A DNA stretch of 64,000 nt from Allofrancisella inopinata (GCF_012222965.1 NZ_CP038241.1:1674001-1738000); one strand, 5' to 3'. Shown: positions 8,657 to 19,403, counted from the first letter of the stretch. The notes: generated from the sequence alone by a model not told the origin. Translations and numbers: made by a program.

Positions 8657-9517
8657 ATGACTTTGATCAAAAAAACTCCGCGAATCCTTTCTATCCAATC
8701 ACATGTCGCTTATGGTTACGCAGGTAATAAAGCTGCTATCTTTCCGATGCAGAAGCTTGGGATAGAAGTATCTCCTATATATACAGTTCAATTATCTAAC
8801 CATACCCAGTATCCACACTACAATGGATCTTTTTTTAATGCAAAAGAGATCCAGAATGTTATCGATGGTATGATTGCAAATAACTTTTTGACTAAACATG
8901 ATGCTGTACTTTCTGGTTATATAGGCGATACCGAGATAGCCAAAGTTATTGCTAATACAGCCAAAGTCATTAAAGATAATAACAAAAATGCTCTATATTG
9001 CTGTGATCCAGTATTTGGAGACATCTATGATACTGGTAACCAGCAAGGTCGTATTTTTGCAACACAAAAGCATCCTAATATTTTCTTAGAGCATTTATTA
9101 CCTATAGCTGATATTATTACTCCTAACTTATTTGAACTTTCTATACTAAGTGATACAAAAATTAAAAATTTTGAGGATATTGTCAAAGCTTGTAAAAACC
9201 TAATAACTAAGACTAAAAACCCAGATCAAATAATCATTATTACAAGCACATCTTTTGATAACTCTAAAACTGGTATTGCAATATACCATAAAAACAAGTT
9301 TAAATGCCTAGAATCGCCAAAATATAAAGTCCACCCTTATGTAAGTGGTTCTGGAGATATCACAGCTGCGATGTTCTTAAGCTATATTTTAAAAGGTAAA
9401 GACCTTTTTCAAGCCTTAAACAAAGTAATCAAATGTTTAGATGGCATATTTAAGACCACCTATGAGTTAAATAGTGATGAATTAGCTCTAGTACAAGCAC
9501 AAAGGTATATTAAATAA
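8657..9517 (+). CDS. pdxY: Pyridoxal kinase
   Basis: This 286-residue ribokinase-fold kinase phosphorylates pyridoxal with ATP to give pyridoxal 5'-phosphate (vitamin B6 salvage) in the cytosol. The N-terminal SIQSHVAYGYAGNKAA block is diagnostic of PdxY/PdxK, as is the later TVQLSNHTQYPHY segment. The C-terminal anion-hole motif appears as GSGDITAAMF (normally GTGD, here with Ser), with Asp as catalytic base. Length is that of E. coli PdxY. It sits 9 bases after the lipoprotein gene and 2 bases before the radical-SAM-like gene, indicating an operon. Confidence 0.92.
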   Translation: MTLIKKTPRILSIQSHVAYGYAGNKAAIFPMQKLGIEVSPIYTVQLSNHTQYPHYNGSFFNAKEIQNVIDGMIANNFLTKHDAVLSGYIGDTEIAKVIANTAKVIKDNNKNALYCCDPVFGDIYDTGNQQGRIFATQKHPNIFLEHLLPIADIITPNLFELSILSDTKIKNFEDIVKACKNLITKTKNPDQIIIITSTSFDNSKTGIAIYHKNKFKCLESPKYKVHPYVSGSGDITAAMFLSYILKGKDLFQALNKVIKCLDGIFKTTYELNSDELALVQAQRYIK

Positions 9518-9519
9518 TT

Positions 9520-10212
9520 ATGCAACGCTATAGTAAGATAACAAACGTTCACCATTATAAACGTGAAATAGTACTTCTAAAAAGCCGTCCTTGTGCTTAT
9601 GGAAAATGTTCATTTTGTGACTATATTCTAGATAACTCCAAAAATACTGATGAAATTAATTCAATAAACCTTAAAATACTAGAAAATGTAACTGGTGAAT
9701 TTGGCACCTTAGAAATTATCAATTCTGGCAATATTTTTGAGCTACCTCTAAAGACAAAAAACTACATAAAACAAATCGTTAAAGAAAAGAATATCAATCT
9801 CCTTTTTGTCGAAGCACACTGGATGTACAAAGACCATCTACACAAAATCAAAGACATCTTTGAAACTAATATATTTATAAAAACAGGATTAGAAAGCTTC
9901 GATTATGATTTTAGAGAAAATATTCTGAAGAAAGGTTTTAACTATCAATCACTTACTCAACTTAGTAACCTATTTGATTCTGTCTGCTTACTAATAGGTG
10001 TAAAAGGACAAACTAAAGAAATTATACGCAAAGATATTGAGATAGCAAAAACATATTTTAATCATACAACTATAAATATCTATAAGAACAATACTACTCA
10101 CATTAAAGCAGATGATGAATTAAAAAAATGGTTTTTAGAAGAGTACATCTACTTATACAACGATCCGCAATTCGAAATATTAGTTGAGAATACAGATTTT
10201 GGTGTAGGTTAA
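9520..10212 (+). CDS. Small radical-SAM-like Fe-S protein, unknown substrate
   Basis: This 230-residue protein has an N-terminal cysteine cluster CAYGKCSFC (Cys25, Cys30, Cys33), spaced CX4CX2C. The third cysteine is preceded by an aromatic residue (SFCDY), as in radical SAM enzymes, whose usual spacing is CX3CX2C. Later segments resemble a partial TIM barrel: NSGNIFEL (the GG/E region), FIKTGLESFD (a glutamate-containing strand as in many radical SAM proteins) and a strand LLIGVKGQT. It is short for the family. Two bases separate it from pdxY, so co-expression is likely. Substrate and reaction are unknown; assignment to the radical SAM superfamily is moderately sure. Confidence 0.65.
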   Translation: MQRYSKITNVHHYKREIVLLKSRPCAYGKCSFCDYILDNSKNTDEINSINLKILENVTGEFGTLEIINSGNIFELPLKTKNYIKQIVKEKNINLLFVEAHWMYKDHLHKIKDIFETNIFIKTGLESFDYDFRENILKKGFNYQSLTQLSNLFDSVCLLIGVKGQTKEIIRKDIEIAKTYFNHTTINIYKNNTTHIKADDELKKWFLEEYIYLYNDPQFEILVENTDFGVG

Positions 10213-10307
10213 GTAAAAATTTTTTAATAACTCATTTTTTATGAATCCAAATATCAAAAAATATGCTACAATATTGTTAAATAAATTAATAACAGAGGGA
10301 AATTTAC

Positions 10308-11351
10308 TTGAAATACACAATACAGCAAATTGCTGAGCGAGTTGGTGGAGAGATAATTAACTTTACTTCTAACGATAACTTTCATATTTCTGGCTTAAAC
10401 TACGCTAGCCTAGCTAAAAATGGTGATTTAACCTTAATAAATAAAAATGAACATATTAAACTTTGGCAATATTCTAATGCTAGCGCTGCAATCATTAGTA
10501 AAGATTTACGTGATATAGGAAATATTAATAATAAACCATTAATTGTTGTACATAATGCTGATTTAGCTATGGCAAAAGCTTTAGAGTTATTTTCTAAACC
10601 CAACCCAGAACAAAATGGCATTCATGAGAAAGCTGTCATCGAACCTACAGCAACTATCGGGGCCAACGTTTCTATTGGTCCTGGAGCCTACATAGGCAAA
10701 AACGTAGTTATTGGTGATAACTCTATCATATATGCAAATGTAAGCATCTATGATGAAGCTACTATCGGACAAAATTGTATTATATGGCCAAATGTTACTA
10801 TTAGAGAAAGAACCCAAATAGGGCACTTTTGCAGGCTTTATTCAAACTGCTCCATAGGTAGTGACGGTTTTGGATATAGACCATCAGAAGATGGTAGAAG
10901 CATAGTAAGAATCCCACATATCGGAAATGTAGTTATAGGTAACTATGTTGATATTGGCTCCTCAACATGTATAGACATTGCTAAATTTGGTTCAACTATT
11001 ATTGGTGACTTTACAAAGATCGATAACCTTGTACAGATAGGTCATAATGTAGTTATTGGAAAAGGTTGTATGATTTGTGGCCAAGCTGGAATTAGCGGTT
11101 CTGTAACTATTGGTGATGGAGCTATAATTGCAGGCAATGCTGGTATTAAAGACCATACCAATATAGGAGCTGGCGCTAAAATTGGCGCTAAATCAGGTGT
11201 TATGAAAGATGTACCTGCTGGCCAAAGCCAGATGGGTTACCCTGCTTGTGAAGGGCGTGAATTAATGCGTCAATGGGTAGCTATTAAGCAGCTTCCAGAG
11301 ACTATGAAAAAACTAAAAGCTTTAGCAAAAAGCTTAAATATCGATTTATAA
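10308..11351 (+). CDS. lpxD: UDP-3-O-acylglucosamine N-acyltransferase
   Basis: This 347-residue enzyme catalyses the third step of lipid A synthesis, adding a hydroxyacyl chain from ACP to the 2-amino group of UDP-3-O-acylglucosamine. The N-terminal uridine-binding domain (about residues 1-105) is followed by a long left-handed beta-helix of hexapeptide repeats (about 107-300), with the catalytic His at residue 246 (IGHNVVIG). The start is TTG at 10308, preceded by AGAGGGA; no ATG fits better. It stands alone, away from fabZ/lpxA/lpxB, so it may be the second LpxD that Francisella species carry; the primary copy is not in this window. Confidence 0.92.
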   Translation: MKYTIQQIAERVGGEIINFTSNDNFHISGLNYASLAKNGDLTLINKNEHIKLWQYSNASAAIISKDLRDIGNINNKPLIVVHNADLAMAKALELFSKPNPEQNGIHEKAVIEPTATIGANVSIGPGAYIGKNVVIGDNSIIYANVSIYDEATIGQNCIIWPNVTIRERTQIGHFCRLYSNCSIGSDGFGYRPSEDGRSIVRIPHIGNVVIGNYVDIGSSTCIDIAKFGSTIIGDFTKIDNLVQIGHNVVIGKGCMICGQAGISGSVTIGDGAIIAGNAGIKDHTNIGAGAKIGAKSGVMKDVPAGQSQMGYPACEGRELMRQWVAIKQLPETMKKLKALAKSLNIDL

Positions 11352-11453
11352 AATGGTTTAGCAAATAATTGATTGGTTTCTCTATGTAATAGAGAAAAAT
11401 CGAATAAATTTTATTATATGGTTTTTAATTAACTTAAAATTATTAGGAACAGT

Positions 11454-11906
11454 ATGGGTTTATTAGGTCGAATAATTCATATGGTTGGGTTTGAAGTAAT
11501 GGGTATAATTATTTTTACACCTATTACTATGTTTATATTAAATGAAAACGTTTTTGATACGAGCGTATTAGTTGCAGTTATATCTATAATGGCTATGATA
11601 TGGAATTTCATCTACAACTACCTTTTTGATATAGTAGAAACTTGTTTAGATGGACATAGGTCAAAAAGAAGGTTTAATATTAGAATACTACACACACTTT
11701 TATTTGAGGTTGTTCTATTAATTATAACCATTCCTTTCATAGCATCTTGGTTAAGAATAAGCTTTTTAGATGCATTATTTGTAGATATCGGGTTTGTTAT
11801 ATTTTATGTGTTTTATGCTTTAGCATATAATTACACTTTTGATAAAATCTATTTTAGAATGTTTAGGTATAATAACTACACCTATACAGCAACCTTTAAC
11901 CTATAG
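11454..11906 (+). CDS. PACE-type (bacterial transmembrane pair) membrane protein
   Basis: This 150-residue protein has four predicted membrane helices arranged as two similar pairs. Each pair begins with the pattern R-x2-H-x3-FE: RIIHMVGFE near residue 6 and RILHTLLFE near residue 77. This twofold pattern defines the bacterial transmembrane pair/PACE family, some members of which export chlorhexidine and short-chain diamines. The ATG at 11454 is preceded by AGGA. It converges with cyoE; the two coding regions overlap by 11 bases at their 3' ends. Substrate is not predictable. Confidence 0.83.
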   Translation: MGLLGRIIHMVGFEVMGIIIFTPITMFILNENVFDTSVLVAVISIMAMIWNFIYNYLFDIVETCLDGHRSKRRFNIRILHTLLFEVVLLIITIPFIASWLRISFLDALFVDIGFVIFYVFYALAYNYTFDKIYFRMFRYNNYTYTATFNL

Positions 11907-12744
11907 ACAAACAAATAACTGTAATTACAATAATCGACCACTTAAAAACTGTTTTTGCAAAATCACGATCACTATCTGTATAAAATGATTTCATAGTTTT
12001 ATACAACCAAAATATAGCTATCAGCATACAAATTATAAAAGAATAAATATCTGCTGTGCCTAAAAGATAAGGTAAACTACAAGAAATTAAAAATAAGATC
12101 ATATAACCTAGCATTATTTTTTTAGTATAGCTTAATCCTTTAACTATAGGCAATAGTGGGATTTGTACATTCTTATAATCTTTGATATATAGTATTGCTA
12201 TAGCGTAAGAGTGTGGAATTTGCCAAAAGAATAGTATTAAAAATAATGCAAAAGCATTTAGATCTAGATTATTCACTACAGCCGTATATCCAGCAACTGG
12301 AGGAACAGCTCCTGAAATGCCCCCTAACAAAGTAGCATGCACTGTAAAACGTTTAGATACAGTATATATTCCTACATAAACTATAAAACCGATTATGATA
12401 ACCCATAATGTCAAAGGGTTAACTAATACATACAAGACCGCACTACTTAATAGAAATAATACTATTCCAAAAATTATTGCAGATAAAAGGCCTATATCAT
12501 TAGTCACCAAAGGTCGATTTTGGGTCCTTTGCATCTTTGCATCAATATCACGGTCAAAGCAATTATTAAAAACACACCCGGAACCTATCATTAAAGCTGT
12601 ACCAATAGTGACATAAAGGTACAGATCTAAATAATTAAAACCTATTTGGCGATTTGTAGCTAATAAAAAACCACCCGTAAGTGTAATCAAATTCCCGAAA
12701 ATAATTCCCGGCTTAGTTAACTGAAGATATTTTTTGAAGGACAT
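11896..12744 (-). CDS. cyoE: Protoheme IX farnesyltransferase (heme O synthase)
   Basis: This 282-residue polytopic UbiA-family prenyltransferase converts heme b to heme o using farnesyl diphosphate, supplying the oxidase encoded upstream. The first Asp-rich motif is NCFDRDIDAKMQRTQNRP (about residues 61-78), and the second conserved loop, YTVSKRFT, lies near 128. About eight to nine hydrophobic helices are visible. It is the last gene of cyoABCDE, 16 bases after cyoD, and converges with the PACE-like gene. Confidence 0.95.
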   Translation of the reverse strand: MSFKKYLQLTKPGIIFGNLITLTGGFLLATNRQIGFNYLDLYLYVTIGTALMIGSGCVFNNCFDRDIDAKMQRTQNRPLVTNDIGLLSAIIFGIVLFLLSSAVLYVLVNPLTLWVIIIGFIVYVGIYTVSKRFTVHATLLGGISGAVPPVAGYTAVVNNLDLNAFALFLILFFWQIPHSYAIAILYIKDYKNVQIPLLPIVKGLSYTKKIMLGYMILFLISCSLPYLLGTADIYSFIICMLIAIFWLYKTMKSFYTDSDRDFAKTVFKWSIIVITVICLSIG

Positions 12745-12760
12745 AATTAAAAATCAAAAG

Positions 12761-13093
12761 TTACATCATCATGTCATAAAGATCAAACATGATCCAAATA
12801 GTACCTGCTACAACGATAAAGACTACTATTAATGCAAATATAGCACTTATTAAGTTCCAACGTGCTTTTGAATCTGTGTTTAAATGCAAGAAGAATATCA
12901 ACTGAACAAAAAGTTGTATTAAAGCTAGTATAGCAACAGATACACATAAAGCTCCAGGTGATAGTAACTTAAAACCTACTAATACAAAAGCTATAGTAGT
13001 AATTATTATCGATAATACAAATCCTTGTATATAGCTTTTATGAGTACCATATGCTGCACCTGTTTCATGATCATATAAGTGTTCTTTAGCCAT
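12761..13093 (-). CDS. cyoD: Cytochrome bo quinol oxidase subunit IV
   Basis: This 110-residue small subunit has three predicted membrane helices (about residues 23-42, 49-69 and 84-104). The HETGAAYGTHKSYIQGF-like N-terminus is typical of CyoD. It assists assembly of the CuB centre in subunit I of the terminal oxidase. One base separates its start from the end of cyoC. Confidence 0.93.
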   Translation of the reverse strand: MAKEHLYDHETGAAYGTHKSYIQGFVLSIIITTIAFVLVGFKLLSPGALCVSVAILALIQLFVQLIFFLHLNTDSKARWNLISAIFALIVVFIVVAGTIWIMFDLYDMMM

Positions 13094-13094
13094 A

Positions 13095-13706
13095 CTATAT
13101 TGCTCCTAACAAATAAACTACTGAGAATACAAATATCCATACGATATCTAAGAAATGCCAAAATAAGCCTAAATAAGTAAGCTTTGTTTTTGCCATCGGC
13201 GTCATACCATACTTTTTAAGTTGCAAAATCATACTCACTATCCATATAAGGCCCATAGATACGTGTAATCCATGTGTACCCACTAATGTAAAGAAAGATG
13301 ATAAAAATGCATTACTTGACCAACTATGACCTTCTATAGCTAATTCATAGAACTCATGAATTTCCATAAGTATAAAACCTAGTCCTAAGAAGAAAGTAAC
13401 CCATAACCATTTTGTAACATCCCTGACGTTACCAGAGTTACGCGATAGCATAGCTAAACCAAAAGTAAAGCTACTAACTAATAAAAGCATAGTTTCTACA
13501 AATACATATGGCAAACTAAATAATTCTTGAGCACCAGCTCCACCAAATGTATTTTTATGAAAAACTGCGTAAACAGCAAACAGTGTCGCAAAAAGAACAC
13601 AGTCGCTCATAATGTAAATCCAAAACCCAAATACGTTTTTAGAACCATCAAAATGATGGTGGTGTTCGCCTTGGTGATGATGATTATCTACAGTTACTGC
13701 ACTCAT
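13095..13706 (-). CDS. cyoC: Cytochrome bo quinol oxidase subunit III
   Basis: This 203-residue subunit III of the heme-copper oxidase has five membrane helices and a His-rich N-terminus (HHHQGEHHHHFDG). Conserved segments include FGFWIYIMSDCVLF and the C-terminal WHFLDIVWIFVF. It has no redox centre; it stabilises the complex. Its start overlaps the cyoB stop by one base, so translation is coupled. Confidence 0.95.
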   Translation of the reverse strand: MSAVTVDNHHHQGEHHHHFDGSKNVFGFWIYIMSDCVLFATLFAVYAVFHKNTFGGAGAQELFSLPYVFVETMLLLVSSFTFGLAMLSRNSGNVRDVTKWLWVTFFLGLGFILMEIHEFYELAIEGHSWSSNAFLSSFFTLVGTHGLHVSMGLIWIVSMILQLKKYGMTPMAKTKLTYLGLFWHFLDIVWIFVFSVVYLLGAI

Positions 13707-15733
13707 TATATCACCCCTTGTGAATTTTTATATTCATTCTCTACTTTTTCAACCTCATCTGCTTTGACGTAATAATCAATATCATAATCAAAAGATCTAT
13801 ATAATACAGTACCTATAATACCTATTATACCAACTGCTGCAAGCCACCAAATGTGCCACACTGCAGCAAAGCCAAAGACAAAACTGAATACTCCTATAAC
13901 AAAACCTACAGCTGTATTTCTTGGCATATGAATATCTTCATATGACTTAGTTCTATCTTTTGATTCATTTTGGATATCTAAGCTTTTTTGTTTTTGATCC
14001 CAGAATGCATCTCTTTCTGATACTACTGGATCATGCGCAAAATTGTAGAAAGGTACTGGAGATGGTATAGCCCACTCTAAAGTACGACCGGTACCCCAAG
14101 CATCACCAGTAACACGATTTTCATTCCTATTACGTACACTTACTATAATCTGTAGAACTTGGAAGAATACACCTAAAGCAATAATCATTGCTCCAAACCA
14201 AGCTACTATCAATAGCGGCTGATATCCAGTTGCTGCATCATAGTGATAAAGTCTTCTAGTCATACCCATCATACCCAGTATATACAAAGGCATAAACGCT
14301 ACGAAGAAACCAACTAACCAACACCAAAATGCATATTTACCTAAACGCTCATTTAGCTTAAAGCCAAATATTTTAGGGAACCAGTAAGTAAGCCCAGCAA
14401 AAGCACCAAATACTACACCGCCAATAATAACATTATGGAAATGTGCTATTAGAAATACACTATTATGCATTTGGAAATCAACACCTGGTACAGATAATAA
14501 TACACCTGTCATTCCACCTACTGAGAAAGTCACTATAAAGCCAACTAACCATAACATCGGTGTAGTAAATGTTATGCGTCCTTTGTACATTGTAAATAAC
14601 CAGTTAAATATTTTAACCCCTGTTGGGATAGCAATAATCATGGTCATTATACCAAAGAAAGCATTAACATTCGCACTTGCTCCCATTGTAAAGAAGTGAT
14701 GTAGCCATACGGTAAATGACAAGATAGTAATAACAATACTTGCCCATACCATCGTTACATAACCAAATAATGGTTTTTTACAGAAAGTAGCAACAACCTC
14801 TGAATATACACCAAACATAGGAAGTACTAAAATGTAAACCTCTGGATGACCCCATATCCATATTAGGTTGACATACATCATTTGATCTCCGCCACCAGAA
14901 ACTGTGAAGAAATGCGTACCAAAATACCTATCTAAAGTTAATAAACCTAATGTTACTGTTAACACAGGGAAAGCTGCTATAACAAGCACAACTGAACATA
15001 ATGAAGCCCATGTAAAAATAGGCATCTTCATTAAAGTCATACCTTTACAACGCATTTTAATAATTGTCACAAAGAAGTTAATACCGGTCATTAAAGATCC
15101 AATACCAGATATTTGTAGCCCCCAAATGTAGTAATCTGTACCCACAGTAGGACTATAAGTTATATCTGAAAAAGGAGGGTATGCAAGCCAACCAGCATGA
15201 GCAAAATCACCAACAAGTAGTGAAATATTAATAAGCATTGCTCCAACAACAAAAAGCCAGAAGCTTAAAGAATTCATGTAAGGAAAAGCAACGTCTCTAG
15301 CACCAATTTGCAGAGGTATAACCCAGTTCATTAATGCAAATATAAGTGGCATCGCCACAAAGAAAATCATGATGACACCGTGAGCAGTAAAGATCTGATC
15401 AAAGTGTTCTGGTATCAAATAACCAGTACTATCACCTGCTGCTAAAGCTTGCTGCGTTCTCATCATAGCAGCATCAACAAAACCTCTAAACAACATGACC
15501 AGAGCCACTATTGTATACATTGTTCCTATTTTCTTATGATCGATTGTAGTAAACCACTCTCTCCATAAGTAACCCCATTTCTTAAAATAAGTTACTCCAC
15601 CTAAGACTGCCACACCTGTGATCACAATAAATATGAACATCCCCAGTATTATCATCTGCTGACTTACTGGCTCATACAGATATGGAAAAACTAAATGTGG
15701 ATTACTCAGTTTCCCTATCAATGCTTCTAGCAT
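13706..15733 (-). CDS. cyoB: Cytochrome bo quinol oxidase subunit I
   Basis: This 675-residue catalytic subunit oxidises ubiquinol, reduces O2 to water and pumps protons. About 15 hydrophobic helices are present. The CuB/heme o3 region is intact: [15 protein letters not shown] (His-Glu-Val-Tyr, the cross-linked His/Tyr pair), WLHHFFTMG (two CuB His) and the heme ligands in [10 protein letters not shown]. Low-spin heme binding is expected from [11 protein letters not shown]. Length is close to E. coli CyoB (663). It lies 30 bases downstream of cyoA. Confidence 0.97.
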   Translation of the reverse strand: MLEALIGKLSNPHLVFPYLYEPVSQQMIILGMFIFIVITGVAVLGGVTYFKKWGYLWREWFTTIDHKKIGTMYTIVALVMLFRGFVDAAMMRTQQALAAGDSTGYLIPEHFDQIFTAHGVIMIFFVAMPLIFALMNWVIPLQIGARDVAFPYMNSLSFWLFVVGAMLINISLLVGDFAHAGWLAYPPFSDITYSPTVGTDYYIWGLQISGIGSLMTGINFFVTIIKMRCKGMTLMKMPIFTWASLCSVVLVIAAFPVLTVTLGLLTLDRYFGTHFFTVSGGGDQMMYVNLIWIWGHPEVYILVLPMFGVYSEVVATFCKKPLFGYVTMVWASIVITILSFTVWLHHFFTMGASANVNAFFGIMTMIIAIPTGVKIFNWLFTMYKGRITFTTPMLWLVGFIVTFSVGGMTGVLLSVPGVDFQMHNSVFLIAHFHNVIIGGVVFGAFAGLTYWFPKIFGFKLNERLGKYAFWCWLVGFFVAFMPLYILGMMGMTRRLYHYDAATGYQPLLIVAWFGAMIIALGVFFQVLQIIVSVRNRNENRVTGDAWGTGRTLEWAIPSPVPFYNFAHDPVVSERDAFWDQKQKSLDIQNESKDRTKSYEDIHMPRNTAVGFVIGVFSFVFGFAAVWHIWWLAAVGIIGIIGTVLYRSFDYDIDYYVKADEVEKVENEYKNSQGVI

Positions 15734-15763
15734 ACTTGTCTCCTATTTAAATACTACTTATTA

Positions 15764-16660
15764 TTAATGCGACATACTATGGTGCATATGCATATGGTCC
15801 ATATCACCAGGCTTATAATTTGGCATCATATAAGACATAACGATATCATTAAATAAGTTTCCATCAACATGTGAATAGTAAGTTACTGGATCGTCAATAG
15901 ATTGCTTAACTAAATTCTTCCAGAAATAATCCCATGTTAACGACTTATGCTTACCATCTTTAACTTCTTTGACCCATTTGTCAAAACTATCTTGATCTGT
16001 TACTTTTGTATAAAATTGCATTTCAGCAAAACCTTTACCAGTGTAGTTAGCAGAAAAACCACGGTATTTACCTTCCTCAGTTGCAAGAATATGCAATTGA
16101 GTAGTCATACCAGTCATAGCGTAAATCTGGCTACCTAGTTCTGGAATAAAGAAAGAGTTCATAGGTGCAGCTGATGTAATCTTAAAATTCACAGGACGAT
16201 CCTTTGGAATTTCAATATAATTAATTGTAGCTATATCATACTGAGGATATATAAACATCCATTTCCAATCTAAAGCCACAACCTCTATCTTTACAGGTTC
16301 TTTATCTGACTCTAAAGGCTTATATTGGCTAAGTGAATGTGTAGTTTTCCACGTAACAATTGCTAATATTAATATAATTATAAAAGGAACCCCCCAGCAG
16401 ATAACTTCAAGAAGGTTATTATGACACCAGTTTGGACGATATTCAGCATTTGTTCCTTCACGGTATCTCCAAGCGAACCAGAGAGTTAAAATAATAACAG
16501 GCACAACCACGATAAGCATCAGAAGCACTGCAAATATAAGTAGTTTTTTCTCTTGCAGCGTGATTACCCCCATAGGGTTCCATATACCACCTTTACAACC
16601 CGATAAGGACAACACTCCTAATATGCTAAACAGTATGATTAAACATTTTTTCCAGTTCAT
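15764..16660 (-). CDS. cyoA: Cytochrome bo quinol oxidase subunit II (lipoprotein)
   Basis: This 298-residue subunit begins with a lipoprotein signal (lipobox LSGC, Cys22). A second membrane helix (about 44-66) and a third (about 92-108) follow, then a periplasmic cupredoxin-like domain containing EVVALDWKWMFIYP. As expected for quinol oxidases, the CuA-binding cysteines of cytochrome c oxidases are absent. The C-terminus is rich in His/Met (DHMHMHHSMSH), a feature that may bind metal or be incidental. It is the first gene of the operon; GAAGGA lies upstream of the ATG. Confidence 0.95.
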   Translation of the reverse strand: MNWKKCLIILFSILGVLSLSGCKGGIWNPMGVITLQEKKLLIFAVLLMLIVVVPVIILTLWFAWRYREGTNAEYRPNWCHNNLLEVICWGVPFIIILILAIVTWKTTHSLSQYKPLESDKEPVKIEVVALDWKWMFIYPQYDIATINYIEIPKDRPVNFKITSAAPMNSFFIPELGSQIYAMTGMTTQLHILATEEGKYRGFSANYTGKGFAEMQFYTKVTDQDSFDKWVKEVKDGKHKSLTWDYFWKNLVKQSIDDPVTYYSHVDGNLFNDIVMSYMMPNYKPGDMDHMHMHHSMSH

Positions 16661-16746
16661 AGCAAATATATTCCTTCGTCAAATTAAAATTATTAAGTTA
16701 TTTAACTCACATTATATCAAGAGTACTTATTATATAATACATGTTA

Positions 16747-16774
16747 GAAAAAAAATACCCTCATACAGGTATTT
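16747..16774 (-). terminator. Rho-independent terminator after tRNA-Leu
   Basis: On the minus strand, AAATACC pairs with GGTATTT across a short loop, and the 3' arm runs directly into a run of eight T. It lies about 85 bases downstream of tRNA-Leu and upstream of cyoA on the same strand, so it should end the glmM-secG-tRNA transcript before the cyo promoter. Confidence 0.7.
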
Positions 16775-16858
16775 ATCAAGAGCCTAGATAACCTCCGGTA
16801 GAAATACACCATATGTCGATTTATGGTCCTGGAAAGATTTCTTAAGAACGTTAAATTA

Positions 16859-16945
16859 TGGTGCACCGAGTGGGATTTGAACCCACACGTCTTTAAAGAC
16901 ACCACCCCCTCAAGATGGCGTGTCTACCAATTCCACCACCGGTGC
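16859..16945 (-). tRNA. leuU: tRNA-Leu (anticodon GAG), CCA encoded
   Basis: The 87-base gene folds as a class II tRNA. The acceptor stem is GCACCGG with TCGGTGC. The D-arm contains GGTGGAATTGGTAGACAC, and the anticodon stem CCATC/GGTGG closes loop TTGAGGG, giving anticodon GAG. A long variable arm (GTGTCTTTAAAGACG) follows, then a T-arm with GGTTCAAATCC, discriminator A and encoded CCA. It lies just downstream of secG, the same neighbourhood as leuU beside secG in E. coli. Confidence 0.97.
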
Positions 16946-16958
16946 AATAGATATTTTC

Positions 16959-17315
16959 TTAGTTAGTTACTTCACCTTTAGAAGCATTACTTGATGATGT
17001 GGATTTTTGACCAATTTCCTTTTGATATTGATCGTAATCATACTGACTACCAATAGATTGTTCTGTAGCTACTGAAGCTGTAACTGAACTTTTACCCAAG
17101 TATCCTAAAGTCAAACAACACACAAAAAAAATAGCTGTGAAAAACACAGTCATTTTAAATAAAAATGATGCCGCCCCCTTACTACCAAACACAGTATTTG
17201 ACGCACCGCCCCCAAATGAGACTCCCATATTTGCACCTTTACCTTGTTGTAATAACACTAGTACAACAACAGCTAAAGCAGCGATAATATCTATAGTTAA
17301 AATTATTCCGTACAT
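16959..17315 (-). CDS. secG: Preprotein translocase subunit SecG
   Basis: This 118-residue inner-membrane protein has two helices (about residues 3-21 and 54-73). They flank the conserved cytoplasmic loop [19 protein letters not shown], and [14 protein letters not shown] follows. SecG stimulates SecYEG-SecA protein export. The C-terminal tail is Ser/Gln rich and not conserved. It overlaps the end of tpiA by 13 bases, and tRNA-Leu follows 13 bases later. Confidence 0.95.
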   Translation of the reverse strand: MYGIILTIDIIAALAVVVLVLLQQGKGANMGVSFGGGASNTVFGSKGAASFLFKMTVFFTAIFFVCCLTLGYLGKSSVTASVATEQSIGSQYDYDQYQKEIGQKSTSSSNASKGEVTN

Positions 17316-18064
17316 ATCTTATTTGCTTGACTTATTATTTCGTTAAACTCAGAAGCTTTTAGAGACGCCCCACCTATAAGACCACCATCCACATCTAGTA
17401 AACTTAGAATATCTTTGGCATTCTCAGCTTTTAAGCTACCACCATACACTATTTTAATTTTTTTAGCAAGGTCTTGGTTAACTTTTGCCAGCAAAGATCT
17501 TATAAACTTATGTGTTTGCTGTATTTGCTCTAATGATGCTACAACACCTGTACCAATAGCCCAGACAGGCTCATAAGCTATAACTAGCTTCTCTAATTGT
17601 TTGACAGAAAAATTCTCTAAAATTAAACCTAGCTGAGTTTCTAGAACATCTTCTAAAATTCCAGCTTCCCTATCTGATAATGTTTCACCCATACAAACTA
17701 CTGGCACCACATCTGTATCTATAACTTTCTGCAACTTTTTAAAGACATCTTCATCAGACTCACCAAACAATGCTCTTCTCTCAGAATGCCCAATCAAAAC
17801 ATAACTACAACCTGTATCTTGTAGCATTTTTACAGATAACTCTCCAGTATAAGCTCCATCATCATAAAATGTAATATTTTGTAAACCCACACCTATGCTT
17901 TCTGGCAACTGTGAAATCACTTCTTTTACATAAACACTAGATGGAAAAACAGCAACACTAACTTTTGAAATATCATACTCAACTTCTGAAATACCATAGC
18001 AAAGCTCTTTGATACTCTGAGTATTGCCATTCATTTTCCAATTACCCATGATTAACTTTTGCAT
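17303..18064 (-). CDS. tpiA: Triosephosphate isomerase
   Basis: This 253-residue glycolytic enzyme interconverts dihydroxyacetone phosphate and glyceraldehyde 3-phosphate. The active-site segments are all present: GNWKMNG with the catalytic Lys, IGHSERR with the electrophilic His, [11 protein letters not shown] with the catalytic Glu followed by the mobile loop, and the phosphate-binding VYGGSL and GLIGGASL. Length is standard. It lies 7 bases after glmM and overlaps secG. Confidence 0.97.
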   Translation of the reverse strand: MQKLIMGNWKMNGNTQSIKELCYGISEVEYDISKVSVAVFPSSVYVKEVISQLPESIGVGLQNITFYDDGAYTGELSVKMLQDTGCSYVLIGHSERRALFGESDEDVFKKLQKVIDTDVVPVVCMGETLSDREAGILEDVLETQLGLILENFSVKQLEKLVIAYEPVWAIGTGVVASLEQIQQTHKFIRSLLAKVNQDLAKKIKIVYGGSLKAENAKDILSLLDVDGGLIGGASLKASEFNEIISQANKICTE

Positions 18065-18071
18065 ACTTATC

Positions 18072-19403
18072 CTATACTAATTTTTGCTTAACTTGTTTAA
18101 CTAAATACTCTGCTTCTAAAGTAGCCAATTTTTTATCGTTGGCTTCTACCATTACACGTAAAACAGGCTCTGTTCCTGACGGTCTAAGTAAAACCCTACC
18201 TCCATCAGCTAACCTATTTTCAACATCTTCAACATCTACAGAAAGTTTGAGTAAATCTTCTTTAGTAATTTTTTTCTCTAATGGTACATTAATTAAAGTC
18301 TGCTGCATTAACTTATCTTTTAATTTAAAATGGGAAACCGGCTTATCAATTTGGGAAAAAATAGCTAAAAGCTGTATAGCTGTAAGAAGACCATCTCCAG
18401 TAGTACCAAAATTTAAATTAATGACATGCCCAGATGACTCACCACCTATTTTATAATCATACTTCACTAAATCTTCTAAAACATATCTATCACCAACTTT
18501 AGAACGAATAAATGGTATGTTAGTTTTTCTATAATAATTCTCATAACTCATATTAGTCATTTGCGTACCAACTATACCGCTGGTACCACCACAAATATCA
18601 CTATACTGGGATATGATATTTAAAATTCCATCACCATCTATTTCACTGCCGTTTTCATCAACAATTATAATTCTATCGCCATCGCCATCTAAAGCCACGC
18701 CAAGGTCTGCTTTATGCTCTAAAACAGCTTTACTTATATTTTCTACGCATGTAGCTCCACAATTAACATTAATATTTACACCATCAGGGTTAGAAGCTAT
18801 CGAAATATAATCAATACCAAACTTATCAAGTAAAACCTCAAAATTGTGAGATCCTGCACCATTAGCACAATCTATAACAACTTTGCCTTTATATTTAACC
18901 AAATCTCCAAAACGCTGGTAACTATCTTCTATATACTCAGCAATAGTGTTTTCTAACATTTTGTAGTTACCAAACTTATATTGAGACTGATATATAAATG
19001 AGCTATCTATTTTCTTTTCAACCTCTTCTTCTAAAGAGTCATCTAACTTAAAACCATTAGAAGAGAATAATTTAATACCATTATCTGTAAATTTATTATG
19101 GGATGCTGTTATGACAAAACCTGCTGAAGCTTTATGTTTAACAGTCATAAATGCCACCACTGGCGTTGGTACAATACCCAAATCCAAAACATTTATACCA
19201 GCTGCATTTAGCCCTGAGACCAAGGCAAACTTTAACAGATTACTAGAGCCACGTGTATCTTGACCGACCATGACAAATTTAGGGTACTCTTTATCATTAA
19301 TCAAAGATCCTACAGCATTACCTAATTTTTGAACAAATTCTGCTGTGATAGTTGAGTTACCAACCTTTCCCCTAATGCCGTCTGTACCAAAATATTTTGC
19401 CAT
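18072..19403 (-). CDS. glmM: Phosphoglucosamine mutase
   Basis: This 443-residue enzyme converts glucosamine 6-phosphate to glucosamine 1-phosphate for UDP-GlcNAc, peptidoglycan and lipid A synthesis. The phosphoserine loop [11 protein letters not shown] places the catalytic Ser at 101. The Mg-binding loop DGDGDR lies near residue 240, the sugar-binding GGESSGH is present, and the phosphate-binding [15 protein letters not shown] is near the C-terminus. Length is typical of GlmM. Downstream, tpiA and secG follow closely. Confidence 0.96.
   Translation of the reverse strand: MAKYFGTDGIRGKVGNSTITAEFVQKLGNAVGSLINDKEYPKFVMVGQDTRGSSNLLKFALVSGLNAAGINVLDLGIVPTPVVAFMTVKHKASAGFVITASHNKFTDNGIKLFSSNGFKLDDSLEEEVEKKIDSSFIYQSQYKFGNYKMLENTIAEYIEDSYQRFGDLVKYKGKVVIDCANGAGSHNFEVLLDKFGIDYISIASNPDGVNINVNCGATCVENISKAVLEHKADLGVALDGDGDRIIIVDENGSEIDGDGILNIISQYSDICGGTSGIVGTQMTNMSYENYYRKTNIPFIRSKVGDRYVLEDLVKYDYKIGGESSGHVINLNFGTTGDGLLTAIQLLAIFSQIDKPVSHFKLKDKLMQQTLINVPLEKKITKEDLLKLSVDVEDVENRLADGGRVLLRPSGTEPVLRVMVEANDKKLATLEAEYLVKQVKQKLV

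Noticed and set aside
10400-10826. Minus-strand frames within lpxD
   Set aside because: They are shadows of lpxD; the real frame has complete hexapeptide repeats and the catalytic His.
15773-15800. His/Met-rich CyoA tail as a metal sensor
   Set aside because: It is a short tail with no conserved arrangement I can recognise; noted only as a feature of the protein.
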